Source of the DNA: Candidatus Reidiella endopervernicosa
GTDB lineage: Bacteria > Pseudomonadota > Gammaproteobacteria > GCF-013343005
Direction: 5' to 3'
Assembly (NCBI RefSeq): GCF_013343005.1
Contig: NZ_CP054491.1
Coordinates: 1,904,501-1,968,500, forward strand
Length of the DNA: 64,000 nucleotides
Each line of letters opens with the position of its first letter. Position 1 is the first letter of the stretch. The notes below the pieces were generated by a model. The model did no database searches and had not been told where the DNA came from. It saw only the letters and a program-made list of their open reading frames with translations. Made by a program: the position numbers and the translations under genes. Below are positions 28,412 to 37,576 of the stretch, piece by piece.

Positions 28412-30976
28412 ATGCTTGAAGCTTACAGAGAACACGTCGCCGAGCGCGAGGCCGAAGGCCTGCCACCGCTTGTCCTGAGTGCTGAACAGACCAGTGAACT
28501 GATGGAGTTGCTCAAACAACCCCCCGCTGGCGAGGAACAGACACTCATCGACCTTATTACCCATCGCGTGCCACCCGGCGTTGATGATGCCGCCTACGTC
28601 AAGGCCGCCTTTCTCACCGATATCGCCAAGGGGAGTGCCACCTCGCCACTGATCGACAAGGCGCGTGCCACCGAACTGCTCGGCACCATGATGGGTGGTT
28701 TCAATATCAACAGTCTGGTCGAACTGCTAGACGATTCCGAGCTGGCGACTACCGCCGCAGCGGCGTTGAGCAAGACCCTGTTGGTGGCCGATGCCTATCA
28801 CGATGTGATGGAGAAGGCGGCTTCGAACGCTCACGCCAAACAGGTTGTTGATGCCTGGGCCGAAGCGCTCTGGTTTACCGATCGCGAGCCGCTCGCTGAA
28901 GAGATCAAGGTCACCGTCTTCAAGGTACCCGGTGAGACCAACACCGATGATCTCTCTCCCGCCTCCGAGGCGTGGAGCCGTCCCGATATCCCACTGCACG
29001 CCAAGGCGATGCTGGTCTCCAAGATGCCCGATGCGTTGGAGAAAATCGCCGAGCTGAAGCAGAAGGGGCTACCGCTCGCCTATGTCGGTGATGTGGTTGG
29101 TACCGGCTCTTCACGTAAATCGGCGATCAACTCGGTGCTCTGGCATATGGGTGAGGATATTCCCTATGTGCCCAACAAACGTCAGGGTGGAGTGGTGATC
29201 GGTGGCAAGATCGCACCGATCTTCTTCAACACCGCAGAGGACTCGGGGGCGCTGCCGATTGAGTGTGACGTGTCGAAGATGGAGATGGGCGATGAGCTGA
29301 CCATCAAACCGTTTGAAGGGAAGGTCTACAACGGGGCGGGTGAGGTGGTTGCCGAGTTCGATCTCAAGCCGAGCACCATGTCTGACGAGGTGCGTGCCGG
29401 TGGCCGTATACCGCTGATCATCGGCCGTTCGCTGACCGACAAGACCCGTGAGGCGCTTGGCCTCTCACCCTCAGAGACCTTTATCCGTCCGGTTGCACCG
29501 GCCGACTCCGGTAAGGGCTTTACCCTGGCACAGAAAATGGTTGGCAAGGCGTGTGGTGTTGAGGGTGTGCGTCCCGGCACCTACTGCGAGCCGCGTATGG
29601 CCACGGTCGGTTCTCAGGACACCACCGGTGCGATGACCCGTGACGAGCTCAAGGAACTCGCCTGTCTCGGTTTCTCCGCCGATCTGGTGATGCAGAGCTT
29701 CTGTCATACCGCTGCCTATCCAAAGCCGATCGATATCAAGCTGCAGCACACGCTGCCCGATTTCATCACCTCACGTGGTGGTGTCTCGCTGCGTCCGGGT
29801 GACGGCATCATCCACTCCTGGCTCAATCGCATGTTAATGCCCGATACCGTCGGCACGGGTGGTGATTCACATACCCGCTTCCCGATCGGTATCAGTTTCC
29901 CGGCCGGTTCTGGTCTGGTCGCCTTTGCTGCAGCACTTGGCGTGATGCCGCTCGATATGCCCGAGTCGGTACTGGTGCGCTTCAAGGGCGATATGCAGCC
30001 GGGTGTCACCCTGCGTGATCTGGTAAACGCCATCCCTCATGCTGCCATTCAGCAGGAGCTGCTGACGGTGGAGAAGGCGGGCAAAAAGAATATCTTCTCG
30101 GGTCGTATTGTCGAGATTGAGGGGCTACCTGACCTTAAGGTGGAGCAGGCGTTTGAACTCTCCGATGCCTCGGCCGAACGCTCAGCGGCTGGCTGTACCG
30201 TACATCTGAATGAAGCGCCGATCATCGAGTACCTCAACTCCAATATCACCCTGCTGAAGTGGATGATCGCCAACGGTTATGACGACAAACGTACCCTGAG
30301 TCGTCGTATCGAATCGATGCAGAAGTGGATTGCTGATCCGCAGCTGTTGGGGCCTGATGCCGATGCTGAGTATGCGGCGGTGGTCGAGGTCGATCTCAAT
30401 GAGATTAAAGAGCCGATCGTCGCCTGTCCGAATGATCCGGATGATGTGAAACTGCTCTCCGAAGTGGCAGGCAACAAGATCGATGAGGTCTTTATCGGTA
30501 GCTGCATGACCAACATCGGACACTACCGTGCCGCCGGGAAGGTGCTGGAGGCCGATGGTGGCTCGGTGCCGACCCGACTCTGGATCGCACCGCCAACCAA
30601 GATGGATGAGCATCAGCTGACTGAGGAGGGCTACTACAGCATCTTCGGCAAGTCGGGTGCACGCACCGAGATGCCGGGCTGCTCACTCTGTATGGGCAAC
30701 CAGGCGCGTGTGGCTGATGAGGCGGTGGTTTTCTCCACTTCGACGCGTAACTTCCCTAACCGTCTCGGTAAGGATGCGCAGGTCTATCTCGGCTCGGCCG
30801 AGTTGGCGGCAGTGGCAGCACTGCTCGGTAAGTTGCCGACATCTGAGGAGTATCGGGAGAAGGTCGCACTGCTCGATACCATGGCCGATGATGTCTACCG
30901 CTATCTCAACTTTGACCAGATCGATAAGTATCAGGGTGTGGCCAAAGCGGTGCAGATTCCGGTTGTTGCGGCCTGA
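28412..30976 (+). CDS. acnB: aconitate hydratase B
   Basis: AcnB converts citrate to isocitrate in the TCA cycle and, as apoenzyme, can bind mRNA under iron limitation. The 854-residue protein has the AcnB-specific N-terminal HEAT-like domain ([19 protein letters not shown]), the swivel domain near residues 165-380 ([15 protein letters not shown]), and the three iron-sulfur cysteines in GSCMTNIGH and [12 protein letters not shown]. All key motifs are intact and the length is standard. The gene is monocistronic, ending at a strong terminator. Confidence 0.97.
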   Translation: MLEAYREHVAEREAEGLPPLVLSAEQTSELMELLKQPPAGEEQTLIDLITHRVPPGVDDAAYVKAAFLTDIAKGSATSPLIDKARATELLGTMMGGFNINSLVELLDDSELATTAAAALSKTLLVADAYHDVMEKAASNAHAKQVVDAWAEALWFTDREPLAEEIKVTVFKVPGETNTDDLSPASEAWSRPDIPLHAKAMLVSKMPDALEKIAELKQKGLPLAYVGDVVGTGSSRKSAINSVLWHMGEDIPYVPNKRQGGVVIGGKIAPIFFNTAEDSGALPIECDVSKMEMGDELTIKPFEGKVYNGAGEVVAEFDLKPSTMSDEVRAGGRIPLIIGRSLTDKTREALGLSPSETFIRPVAPADSGKGFTLAQKMVGKACGVEGVRPGTYCEPRMATVGSQDTTGAMTRDELKELACLGFSADLVMQSFCHTAAYPKPIDIKLQHTLPDFITSRGGVSLRPGDGIIHSWLNRMLMPDTVGTGGDSHTRFPIGISFPAGSGLVAFAAALGVMPLDMPESVLVRFKGDMQPGVTLRDLVNAIPHAAIQQELLTVEKAGKKNIFSGRIVEIEGLPDLKVEQAFELSDASAERSAAGCTVHLNEAPIIEYLNSNITLLKWMIANGYDDKRTLSRRIESMQKWIADPQLLGPDADAEYAAVVEVDLNEIKEPIVACPNDPDDVKLLSEVAGNKIDEVFIGSCMTNIGHYRAAGKVLEADGGSVPTRLWIAPPTKMDEHQLTEEGYYSIFGKSGARTEMPGCSLCMGNQARVADEAVVFSTSTRNFPNRLGKDAQVYLGSAELAAVAALLGKLPTSEEYREKVALLDTMADDVYRYLNFDQIDKYQGVAKAVQIPVVAA

Positions 30977-30998
30977 TAGACGACCCTGTGGTGTAAAG

Positions 30999-31031
30999 AG
31001 CCGTGCCGATTACCATCGGCGCGGCTTTTTT
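30999..31031 (+). terminator. intrinsic terminator after acnB
   Basis: AGCCGTGCCGAT/ATCGGCGCGGCT forms a GC-rich stem with a 4-nt loop, followed at once by a T-run, 23 bp after the acnB stop. Confidence 0.88.
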
Positions 31032-31237
31032 ATGTCTCAAAAATGACAGATAGGTCACTAATTTTTCAACTATTTAGTCGAGCGGCCGATAAGAGTAGGA
31101 AGAGAAGGAGAGGTGTGCCTATAGTGACGTGCGCCAATCTACAAGGGATATAGCTATCGATGGATAGGCATAATAAAATCAGGGTGTTCCGGCGTGTCTG
31201 TGCAGATAACGCGGAGAGTGATGGGGAAGGGTAGTTA

Positions 31238-32176
31238 ATGATCGGCTTGATAAAGAAGTTTTCACAGAAATCTGGCAAACAGTCCGGGCAGAAGTCGGAC
31301 AAGCCGGAGGTGAAGTCGATCCCGTTTGATAAGATCGAGGAGCTGATCGGCTACTTCGTCATCGGCCAGAAGCTCTCCTGCTTCCCCGAATATAAAGAGG
31401 ATCTACAACTCGATACCATCATCGTTGGTTACATGCTCGATGATGAAGCGGTCTACAGCGCCTCAGAGGTTCAGATCGAGCAAGATAGTGACGGCAATCA
31501 CCATCTCTATCTGGCCAGGCGGGGAGAGCGGGTCGAGATTAAGAAAGTCGAGAAGTTCTCCATCATGGTGCCTGCTGAGAGCCACGAAGAGGATAAGCTC
31601 GACTACGATAGCAAAGCAGAGCTACGTCGTACCGGCATGTTCCGCATCCGTAACTCGATCTCACTCATCTCATCGGTCTGCAAACACGGCACGGTACCAG
31701 TGGTCGACTCCACCGTCCGACGTAATCAGGAACTAAAAGAGGGGGTCTATACCAACCTCCGTGTCGCACTGCTCGACCTGGTACCCGAGAGCCTTGCCCT
31801 CAAAGAGCGTCGCAAACATACCCGCGTATTTACCAAGATCCCTGCAACACTACGCTCAGGAACCAGTGATAAACGCTACCAGTGCAACGTGATCGACTTC
31901 TGCGAAACCAGTGCGCGTATGCAGTTCGACCCCGATAGTAAGGTGTCTGTCATCAGCCAGCCAGGGCGTACTCTCATCCTCGATCTTCCTGTTCCCGAGT
32001 GCAATCAGTACTACAGCTTTCAGGGCAGTGTGATGAAAATCGAAAACGAACATCTGGTGATCAATCTGGAGAAGATGTTGAAGGCTGGTACTTTCCGTCA
32101 GATGAGCGTCATCGATGCACTGGAAGTAAAGGCGACGCTGCTTAGCCATCCCGCCTCGAGTATGCCGGACGATTAA
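31238..32176 (+). CDS. PilZ domain protein
   Basis: A 312-residue cytosolic protein with a lysine/serine-rich start, an uncharacterised N-terminal domain (~25-180), and a C-terminal PilZ domain (~190-300) with the cyclic-di-GMP-binding arginine motif ERRKHTRVFTKIPA. The second PilZ motif, usually (D/N)xSxxG, reads DFCETSARMQF and lacks the glycine, so binding may be altered. PilZ proteins receive cyclic-di-GMP and control motility or surface polymers. It has its own upstream region, 31032-31237, with no other gene seen. Confidence 0.82.
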   Translation: MIGLIKKFSQKSGKQSGQKSDKPEVKSIPFDKIEELIGYFVIGQKLSCFPEYKEDLQLDTIIVGYMLDDEAVYSASEVQIEQDSDGNHHLYLARRGERVEIKKVEKFSIMVPAESHEEDKLDYDSKAELRRTGMFRIRNSISLISSVCKHGTVPVVDSTVRRNQELKEGVYTNLRVALLDLVPESLALKERRKHTRVFTKIPATLRSGTSDKRYQCNVIDFCETSARMQFDPDSKVSVISQPGRTLILDLPVPECNQYYSFQGSVMKIENEHLVINLEKMLKAGTFRQMSVIDALEVKATLLSHPASSMPDD

Positions 32177-32329
32177 TCGTCAATCGTTTTAGAGTGTAGA
32201 AAACAACAAGGAATTAACCCGAGGGAGATGGGATGAAAAAGTCACAGTTCTGTGCATCCAAGCAACAAATTCCACAAATTGATGAGAACAATTGGCGGCA
32301 TAATACAATTATACGAGCCGGCTACATAA

Positions 32330-32372
32330 CGCATTATATGTGTCGTCCACATAATTAACTGTTAGATGCATA
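32330..32372 (+). other. possible attC site 1 (upstream boundary)
   Basis: ACATAAC is followed 31 bp later by CTGTTAGATGC, the second being a good attC R box. The internal symmetry is weak, so this may be a degenerate boundary site. A 41-codon frame from ATG 32233 (MKKSQFCASKQQIP) ends within it; I cannot identify it and it may not be a gene. Confidence 0.35.
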
Positions 32373-32376
32373 AGGA

Positions 32377-32788
32377 ATAAATAGTAAATATTGGAAACTA
32401 TATTTCTGGCTGCTGTTGTTGCTATATGTTGCTGCAGGTTTCGGGTATGTTGCTTCGACCACCAATTCTGAAGAGACTCTTACATCAGAAATGGATTTAG
32501 TAACTATTGTTAAAGTCATTGTTTACACCTTTACAATATACGGTGTATATGGCTTTTCATTTAAAAAGAGGTTCCTATCTAAAGAACAATGGAAAATAAT
32601 ATTCGTGCTTTCTCTTGCAGTTGGCGTGCATGGACTGGGGTGGTTCTTTCTGTTGGGTCTGAATTGTCGCTACTTACTACGGATGTATTGGCAAAGATTA
32701 TGCTGGCAACTTCCTTCTACTGCCACAATACATAGCACTCTATCTATACGGGTGGAAGTCGAAAGAAATATGGGAGCAAGGTCAGTGA
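32377..32788 (+). pseudogene. cassette gene A: small multi-pass membrane protein, frameshifted
   Basis: Reading from near AAGGAATAA the frame gives YWKLYFWLLLLLYVAAGFGYV (written here as a hydrophobic first helix), then VTIVKVIVYTFTIYGVYGFSF and IIFVLSLAVGVHGLGWFF. A shift near 32665 moves the end to another frame, QYIALYLYGWKSKEIWEQGQ, stopping at TGA 32788. The three to four helices and the aromatic LYLYGWKS ending resemble small membrane proteins often carried by integron cassettes. No clear ATG; the start may have been affected by an indel. Function unknown. Confidence 0.55.
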
Positions 32789-32871
32789 CAAATGCATCTA
32801 ACAATCAGCTCAAGCCGACCCTGAACATCCCCGATAAAACGGACACCAACTTCTAACTGAAGGGGTGTTTA

Positions 32872-33069
32872 ATGCCAAAATACAATAACCCACGAAAGAC
32901 GTGGCGCTACACAGATGAATTCAAGGTAAAAGCTGTCCAGCTAAGTTTTCTGGAAGGAGTTCAGGTTAAAGAGGTTGCTGACACGCTCGACATCCATCCG
33001 TTTATGCTGTCACGATGGCGAAAAGAGTATCGAGAAGGTGTGATTGTGGCAAATAAGAGAAAAAGGTGA
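32872..33069 (+). CDS. IS3-family transposase OrfA
   Basis: A 65-residue helix-turn-helix protein (YTDEFKVKAVQLSFLEGVQVKEVADTL is the helix-turn-helix span, residues ~13-39; WRKEY follows). It recognises the IS ends. The stop at 33067 overlaps the start of orfB by 4 bp. AAAAAGG just before the stop could serve as a -1 slip site to produce an OrfAB fusion as in other IS3 elements. The downstream frame of orfA also stays open into leucine-zipper-like codons, so a base may be missing here. Confidence 0.8.
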   Translation: MPKYNNPRKTWRYTDEFKVKAVQLSFLEGVQVKEVADTLDIHPFMLSRWRKEYREGVIVANKRKR

Positions 33070-34044
33070 CCAGTATTCGCCGAGAAGCTTCTGAGCTGGA
33101 TAAGATGAAGAAGCTGAAAAAGGAGGTTGCCCGACTCAAGCAGGAGAATGATCTGCTAAAAGTGGCAACGGTTTCTTGCGGAAGAACATCAGAACGATAT
33201 CGATTCATCCAGAGAAACCGGAAACTCGGAGTAAAGTACATGTGCGAGTGGCTGGGCGTGTCCCGCAGTGGCTATTATGACTGGTGCAAACGCCCAGCGG
33301 CTGAAAGAACAAAGGAAGATGCGTACCTGACCAGAAAGATCGTGAAAATTCATCGTCAGAATCGCGGCGTCTATGGCAGCCCAAGAATACATCAGACACT
33401 GCGCAATCAAGGCGTTCGCATCGGCAAGAAGCGTGTTGAGCGCCTGATGCGAGATAATGGCGTGGTTGGCCGAGTCGTTAAAGTTACGCGACGACAGCCT
33501 GGATTAAAACGATTTAAAGCTGAGGGTGAAAACCTGAAACGGCTTGCGCCGAACCCAGACAAGATCAATCAAGTGTGGGTTGGAGATGTTACCTACTTGA
33601 AGGTAAAAGGCGCATGGCGATATTTGGCCACAGTAATGGATGTATTTAGCCGTCGAATTATTGGGTGGTCTTTAGGTCGAGATAGAACAACCAATCTCAC
33701 GCTTAAAGCGCTAAGGCATGCACTCAGGGACAGGGAGCCAGAGAAGGGAATGATATTTCATACAGATCGAGGGATTGAGTACACAGCACATCGATTCAGA
33801 AATGAGTTAAAAGGCATGAAATCCGACACAGTGTAAACCGTCCTGGCTACTGCACAGATAATGGACACATGGAATCATTTTTCACACATTAAAGGCAGAA
33901 CTGATTCGTGGATCGCACTTCGATCATGATGTTAAATTACGGTTTTCACTAAACAGCTATATCAATCAATTCTATAATCACCGAAGAATGCATTCGGGGA
34001 TTGGGTATATGCCACCAGCTTATTATGAGCGGATGGTTGCGTGA
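33066..34044 (+). pseudogene. IS3-family transposase OrfB (rve/DDE), frameshifted
   Basis: Leucine-zipper region (LKKEVARLKQENDLLK), HTH_21-like part (YRFIQRNRKLGVKYMCEWLG, YGSPRIHQTL), and the DDE catalytic core: D in VWVGDVTYLK, D in FHTDRGIEY, and E in GHMESFF in another frame. Breaks occur near 33830 and 33888; the last part (LNSYINQFYNHRRMHSGIG) is intact in a third frame to 34044. The enzyme would be inactive unless these are sequence errors. Confidence 0.85.
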
Positions 34045-34086
34045 AAATAAGCGTGTCCGATTTATCGGGTGAAGATCACCGCTTCC

Positions 34087-34124
34087 GGGACGTGTTTTGT
34101 GCTAAATAGCACAAAACACGTCCC
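34087..34124. repeat. perfect 18-bp inverted repeat at centre of attC 2
   Basis: GGGACGTGTTTTGTGCTA and TAGCACAAAACACGTCCC with a 2-nt loop. It forms the terminal part of the attC hairpin. Its perfect pairing is unusual because attC arms normally vary and are imperfect. Confidence 0.85.
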
Positions 34125-34158
34125 GCTACGGCGTCGGCTTAGCAAATCGTTATGTGTC

Positions 34159-34540
34159 ATGAGTAACTCTATGCGAGCACTAATCATTACATCTTTAACT
34201 TTTATGCTGCAGGGATGTGGTGAACCGGATGTAGAAGATCTAGTTTCTAGTATTAATAATAGCCACCTAATTAAAATAAGTTACGAAGTAGGTGGCATCA
34301 TTAATAAATGTGAACCCGAAAAATCGCAGCAATTGCTAGCCCAATGGAGCAATACTTTAAAAACCTGAAATAGGTTCTTGGGTAGATGCGGATGAGTATA
34401 TTAATTTAGAGTTCGATGATGATGCGAGTTATCGTGCCAATGTTACATTTACACCAAAATTTGGCTACTCAACAATTCGTATGGGATCTTTACATATTGG
34501 AGAGATAATAAATATTGGTGGTGTATGCAAAAATACATAA
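34159..34540 (+). pseudogene. cassette gene B: small lipoprotein, one frameshift
   Basis: Starts 3 bp after the attC 2 core box and ends inside the first box of attC 3. Signal peptide with lipobox FMLQGC (residues 15-20), then EDLVSSINNSHLIKISYEVGG, and after a one-base loss near 34368 (TTTAAAAACC run) PEIGSWVDADEYINLEFDD to GVCKNT. The frame gives ~126 residues once repaired. Periplasmic-facing lipoprotein of unknown role. The ending resembles pilin-like or C-terminal beta regions but no family is certain. Confidence 0.55.
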
Positions 34541-34623
34541 CAATAAGCTCAAGTCGTTCGCTGTCGCTCACTGGGACGCTTCGCGATGAACGGCTCCGCG
34601 CCCCTTAGAAAAACGTTATGTGT
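34535..34623 (+). other. attC site 3
   Basis: ACATAACAA at one end and CGTTATGTG at the other are complementary core boxes. The inner arms GCTCAAG and CCTTAG pair with one bulged C. It contains the stop codon of cassette gene B, as expected for a cassette boundary. Confidence 0.75.
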
Positions 34624-34972
34624 ATAAGGAAAGATAACGATGATTAAAGCATACCTGAACGGAATTGGCTTTGGGTTTGGTTTCTGTTTGGCTGTAGCGA
34701 TTGTTGCTTGGGCCGTATCTCAATTTGGGGAGCCAATCGGTGAAAGGATAATTCACTCATCCTCAGACCAAGAAATTGGATATAAGGAAAAACCAATGGA
34801 ATGACCTCACTATAGACGAAAAATCAACAAAACTACTGTTGTCGTTATTGTGATATTTCGGAAAGAAGCAGATAGCCTCAACGCAGCCTATATTGAGGAT
34901 ATTGTGCGACGAGACCTGGATTCAAAATTGAATATTAATATCGGTGATCGACTCGTAAAGTCTGATTTTTCC

Positions 34973-35250
34973 GGGAGTCGCTATTTTGCGGAAGCTTGTT
35001 TTGGGCATCCAAGCCCAAGCAAGCGGCAAATACTAACGCGACCGTTTATGCCTACGGCGCCCCGACCGTCCTGCGTACGCTGCGTAATCACCTCTTCGCG
35101 GCTCTACACAACTCCCTCAGTGACTCTACGCCGACATAAAGCCGCTGCTGCATCTTCTTCGTCGTCCGCTCGCGCTCTCAACTACGAATAGGCAGACGGC
35201 GTCGACTATCGGGACTAACCGCCCTCACTTCGCTCTCCATGGCGGTCAGC
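34973..35250 (+). repeat. ~280-bp hairpin-ended repeat, copy 7, inside cassette gene C
   Basis: Same orientation as host. Its distal stem is GCTTG/CAAGC, a third paired variant. Flanks TTTTTCC and GTTCGCATGG keep the C|G junction. Its presence in an integron cassette shows that the repeat inserts into recently acquired DNA too. Confidence 0.92.
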
Positions 35251-35377
35251 GTTCGCATGGTGGCGATAATAGAGATAGAAATGGCGCTGTTATTTTTTTC
35301 GTGCGGAATCCGGGAGTAGAAATAGGCCAAAGCTATCTATATGACGATCGGATGATTGGAGAAGGGGTATGCCTCTG

Positions 35378-35397
35378 GAGCTATTTTGCGAAAGTTT
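35378..35397 (+). repeat. possible remnant of the repeat end
   Basis: CTATTTTGCGAAAGTTT is identical to the first hairpin region of the repeat except for one missing T. It lies at the end of cassette gene C, where it encodes YFAKV. It may be a solo-end remnant or chance similarity. Confidence 0.3.
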
Positions 35398-35434
35398 AAA
35401 GAGGCTAGCTGACGGTGCGTAAGTGGGAGTATAC

Positions 35435-35491
35435 ACATAACAAGGCGCGCAACCCGGACGGTTGCGCCGCCGGTTCGCTTGGTCGTTAGAA
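35435..35491 (+). other. attC site 4
   Basis: ACATAACAA and CGTTAGAAG frame a 57-bp palindromic segment with the internal stem GGCGCAACC/GGTTGCGCC-like pairing. Size and ends match short attC sites. Confidence 0.7.
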
Positions 35492-35530
35492 GGAGATGAT
35501 CCATTAAAACCGTGTTCTATATAATGTAAT

Positions 35531-35778
35531 AAGTGGGGTCAGATTGAAACTTAGCTCTTGATACTCCATTCTTGTGTAGTGGCATAGTTAGTTTAGCCAC
35601 GTGACCAGAGGATAAGCAGCCACCTTACAAAGGATTTATAAAAGTCATATAAAGAGTACCGCCCTTATCTCATGACGCTACGAGTGATAGGCAGAGAGTT
35701 ATTTCACCGACCTCAATTATCCGAACGAAGCGGCCAGAATTACACAAAGGAAGGGTTATATTTCATCTGACCCCGCTT
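35531..35778. repeat. ~248-bp element with inverted-repeat ends, no gene
   Basis: The ends AAGTGGGGTCAGATTGAAA and TTTCATCTGACCCCGCTT are inverted repeats with one missing base and one mismatch. This GGGTCAGA-type end is often seen at elements moved by REP-associated Y1 transposases. The interior holds only scrambled stops, so it is a non-coding remnant filling an otherwise gene-less cassette (35492-35882). Confidence 0.55.
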
Positions 35779-35882
35779 ATTCATTGAAGAAGAAAAGCGG
35801 CCGCTTAACCATGCTTCTCACGTGAAGTATGAGCAGGGGAAAAGGAATTCCTCAAGGCTTTCCATAAAATTGAATTGTAAAT

Positions 35883-35953
35883 GTCATAACTAGGCCTTCC
35901 AGCGGATGCAGTTGCTAATGCTCCTGCTACGCTGAAGGCGACGTTATATTATA
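35883..35953 (+). other. attC site 5
   Basis: GTCATAAC and CGTTATAT are the core boxes; CCTTCCAGC pairs with GCTGAAGG leaving an unpaired base, and GGATGCAG... forms the terminal loop. About 70 bp, a good attC. Confidence 0.72.
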
Positions 35954-35968
35954 AATGGAGTTGTAAGT

Positions 35969-36520
35969 ATGGATGGTCTAATCAAAGTCACTAAATTATA
36001 TAAGCACCCTAAACACGGTGTTTGTGTTTGTGAGGAGACTATTAGTTCGTATATAGAAAAGGGTTATGATCTTGTCTCTATAGAAAAGACTATGTTTTAG
36101 GTTGCGGTATTACTTTCGCTGACCGCCATGGAGAGCGAAGTGAGGGCGGTTAGTCCCCGATAGTCGACGCCGTCTGCATATTCGTAGTTGAGGCGTGAGC
36201 GAACGACGGAGAAGATGCAGCACGGCTTTATGTCGGCGTAGAGTCAGTGAGGGAGTTGTGTAGAGCCGCGAAGAGGTGATTACGCAACGAACGCAGGACG
36301 TCGGGGCGCCGTAGGCATAAACGTCGCGTTAAGTATTTGCCGCTTGCTTGGGCTTGGATGCCCAAAACATGCTTCCGCAAAAATAGCGACTCCCCGGTCG
36401 TTTCTTTTCATTCGTGAATCATCTAATAAATCCTACAAAGTCTTTACTAAAATGGGAGCGTTATTAGACCCTGATAATTCCCTATTTAACGGTTTTAAAG
36501 TAAAAATATCCTCTCTATGA
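35969..36520 (+). pseudogene. cassette gene E: small basic protein split by repeat copy 8
   Basis: ATG 35969 has GGAG upstream and lies just after attC 5. It begins MDGLIKVTKLYKHPKHGVC and runs to TMF; a TTTT run there gives a premature TAG, and with TTT the frame continues FRLRYYF straight into repeat copy 8. Across the repeat RSFLFIRESSNKSYKVF follows in frame (TACTTTC-GGTCGTTT) to KVKISSL at 36520. The repaired product is ~90 residues, no family recognised. From 36521 to 36662 I see no gene; GCATATAAC near 36577 might be a degenerate final core box. Confidence 0.5.
36118..36395 (-). repeat. ~280-bp hairpin-ended repeat, copy 8, inside cassette gene E
   Basis: Opposite orientation to its host gene. 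Distal stem arms GCATG and CAAGC, which leaves one mismatch. Flanks TTACTTTC and GGTCGTTTC, C|G junction. Confidence 0.92.
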
Positions 36521-36662
36521 AATTCCTTTGGTTTTCATTGGGAAATTTTATATATTAGAATCAAATTAAGTGGTTGGCATATAACGAAGATAGGCAGGAA
36601 GATAGGTGCCAGAGAGCAATTGTTTCTAATATTAGAGAGTTTTTTATCTCCGATCCGACCAG

Positions 36663-37381
36663 TTATTCAAAGTGCATCTTGTTTTCATTTAGTGCATAGG
36701 TCCAGGGTAGGCCGTTATTTTTCCATCCATTGACAGTGCGCTGTCCGTTGTCGGCAAGCACCTTGCTTTTGTCACTTTCAAAGCCATCAATGACCGAGTA
36801 GACGTTTGTGTAGCCCATCTTGTGCAGAAGATGGATTGCCTTCGCGCTACGTTTTCCAGAGCGGCAGATGACGACTATCATGTCATTTTAGTCAGTCCCT
36901 TATCTTTTAGTGAGTTTTCCAGTGCCAGCGAGAAGTTGCTGTTGGCCTCTTTTGAAAGTGCCCTCTGTCGTCATCCCAGCTGGAGAAGTCGTTTATCAGA
37001 TAGGGAATGTTGACGTCGGCAATAACCGGAAAGCCTACAAATTCGACCTCTGCGCGTGTTCTGACATCGACGAAGAGTGAATTCGATCGATTTTTCTGAA
37101 GAAGTTTGTAGATATCTTTGGATTTGACGTAGAGACCGAGTGAGGTTGTTTTATTGGATGGTAGCTCTGTGCTGTTTATTTCGTCTGTACCGGTTCTGGT
37201 TTTATTGGTGGTCTCGCTCTGGCTGCCGTTTTCAAATTCTGCTTTCCAGTCTTCATAGATTGCTCCAGCCCTCGATGGTTATGCACTCGGTGTACTGGTC
37301 GGCGTTGAGTGTGTCGGGGCAGTGTGCGTAGGTAAGTGAGGGTAGTAGCAGGGTGGTGAGAATAAGTACGATTGTCTTCAT
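36663..37381 (-). pseudogene. periplasmic rhodanese-domain protein, frameshifted
   Basis: ATG at 37381 follows AGGAGG and encodes a signal peptide (MKTIVLILTTLLLPSLTYA). The next part (CPDTLNADQYTECITIEG) breaks near 37262; further on, LFVDVRTRAEVEFVGFPVI is the start of a rhodanese fold, and a second break near 36960-36895 precedes the catalytic loop CRSGKRS (cysteine followed by the usual small/basic loop). Ends NENKMHFE at 36663. Such proteins handle sulfane sulfur or act as single-domain sulfurtransferases outside the cytoplasm. Several indels make the product doubtful as given. Confidence 0.75.
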
Positions 37382-37576
37382 GGGTGAATCCTCCTTGATT
37401 GCGATTGTTGTGTTCAACCTGGCATAGAGATATGCGAGGTGTTGTTCTGCAGTGACATCGTAGAAGAAGGTTGAGTGTCTGAGTATTAGACAAAAGTATG
37501 AATTTTAAGAATGGCTCTAATAATTTCTCTTTGTAAGGGAGTGCAGATATGATGTCATTGTAAAGCTTGTTTGTAG

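Larger units (their letters stand above)
32822..34078 (+). mobile_element. IS3-family insertion sequence, defective
   Basis: About 1257 bp bounded by imperfect inverted repeats: left TGAACATCCCCGATAAAACG, right (complement) TGATCTTCACCCGATAAATC, both followed by GGACAC. Contains overlapping orfA and orfB as in IS3 elements. No clear 3-bp target duplication is seen. orfB has two frame breaks, so it is not autonomous as given. Confidence 0.85.
32795..34156 (+). other. attC site 2, split by the IS3-family element
   Basis: The left part (32795-32821) contains ATCTAACA and GCTCAAGCCGAC; the right part (34079-34156) contains GTCGGCTTAGC and CGTTATGTG. Joined, the arms pair as GCT-C-AAGCCGAC with GTCGGCTTAGC, leaving one unpaired C, the extrahelical base typical of attC. 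The centre is a perfect 18-bp palindrome. The IS lies within the arm, so this site is probably inactive as it stands. Confidence 0.75.
34640..35399 (+). pseudogene. cassette gene C: membrane-anchored protein split by repeat copy 7
   Basis: ATG at 34640 follows AAGGAAAG and attC 3. It begins MIKAYLNGIGFGFGFCL with one membrane helix to ~30. The frame breaks near 34795 and 34845; the continuation reads VVVIVIFRKEADSLNAAYIED and DLDSKLNINIGDRLVKSDF before repeat copy 7. After the repeat SHGGDNRDRNGAVIFFVRN leads to CLWSYFAKV and TAA at 35399, one base out of frame with the upstream part. A repaired product would be ~155 residues. No family recognised. Confidence 0.5.
32330..36620 (+). other. cluster of integron attC sites and cassettes without integrase (CALIN)
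   Basis: Several attC-like recombination sites (pairs of TAAC and GTTA core boxes separated by imperfect palindromes) alternate with short, mostly unidentified genes running in one direction, each starting shortly after one attC and ending at the next. This is the layout of integron gene cassettes. No intI integrase or attI is in the window. Base composition is visibly more AT-rich than the flanking genes, and cassette genes show several single-base frame breaks. An IS3-family element, an inverted-repeat element and repeat copies 7 and 8 have inserted. Confidence 0.75.
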
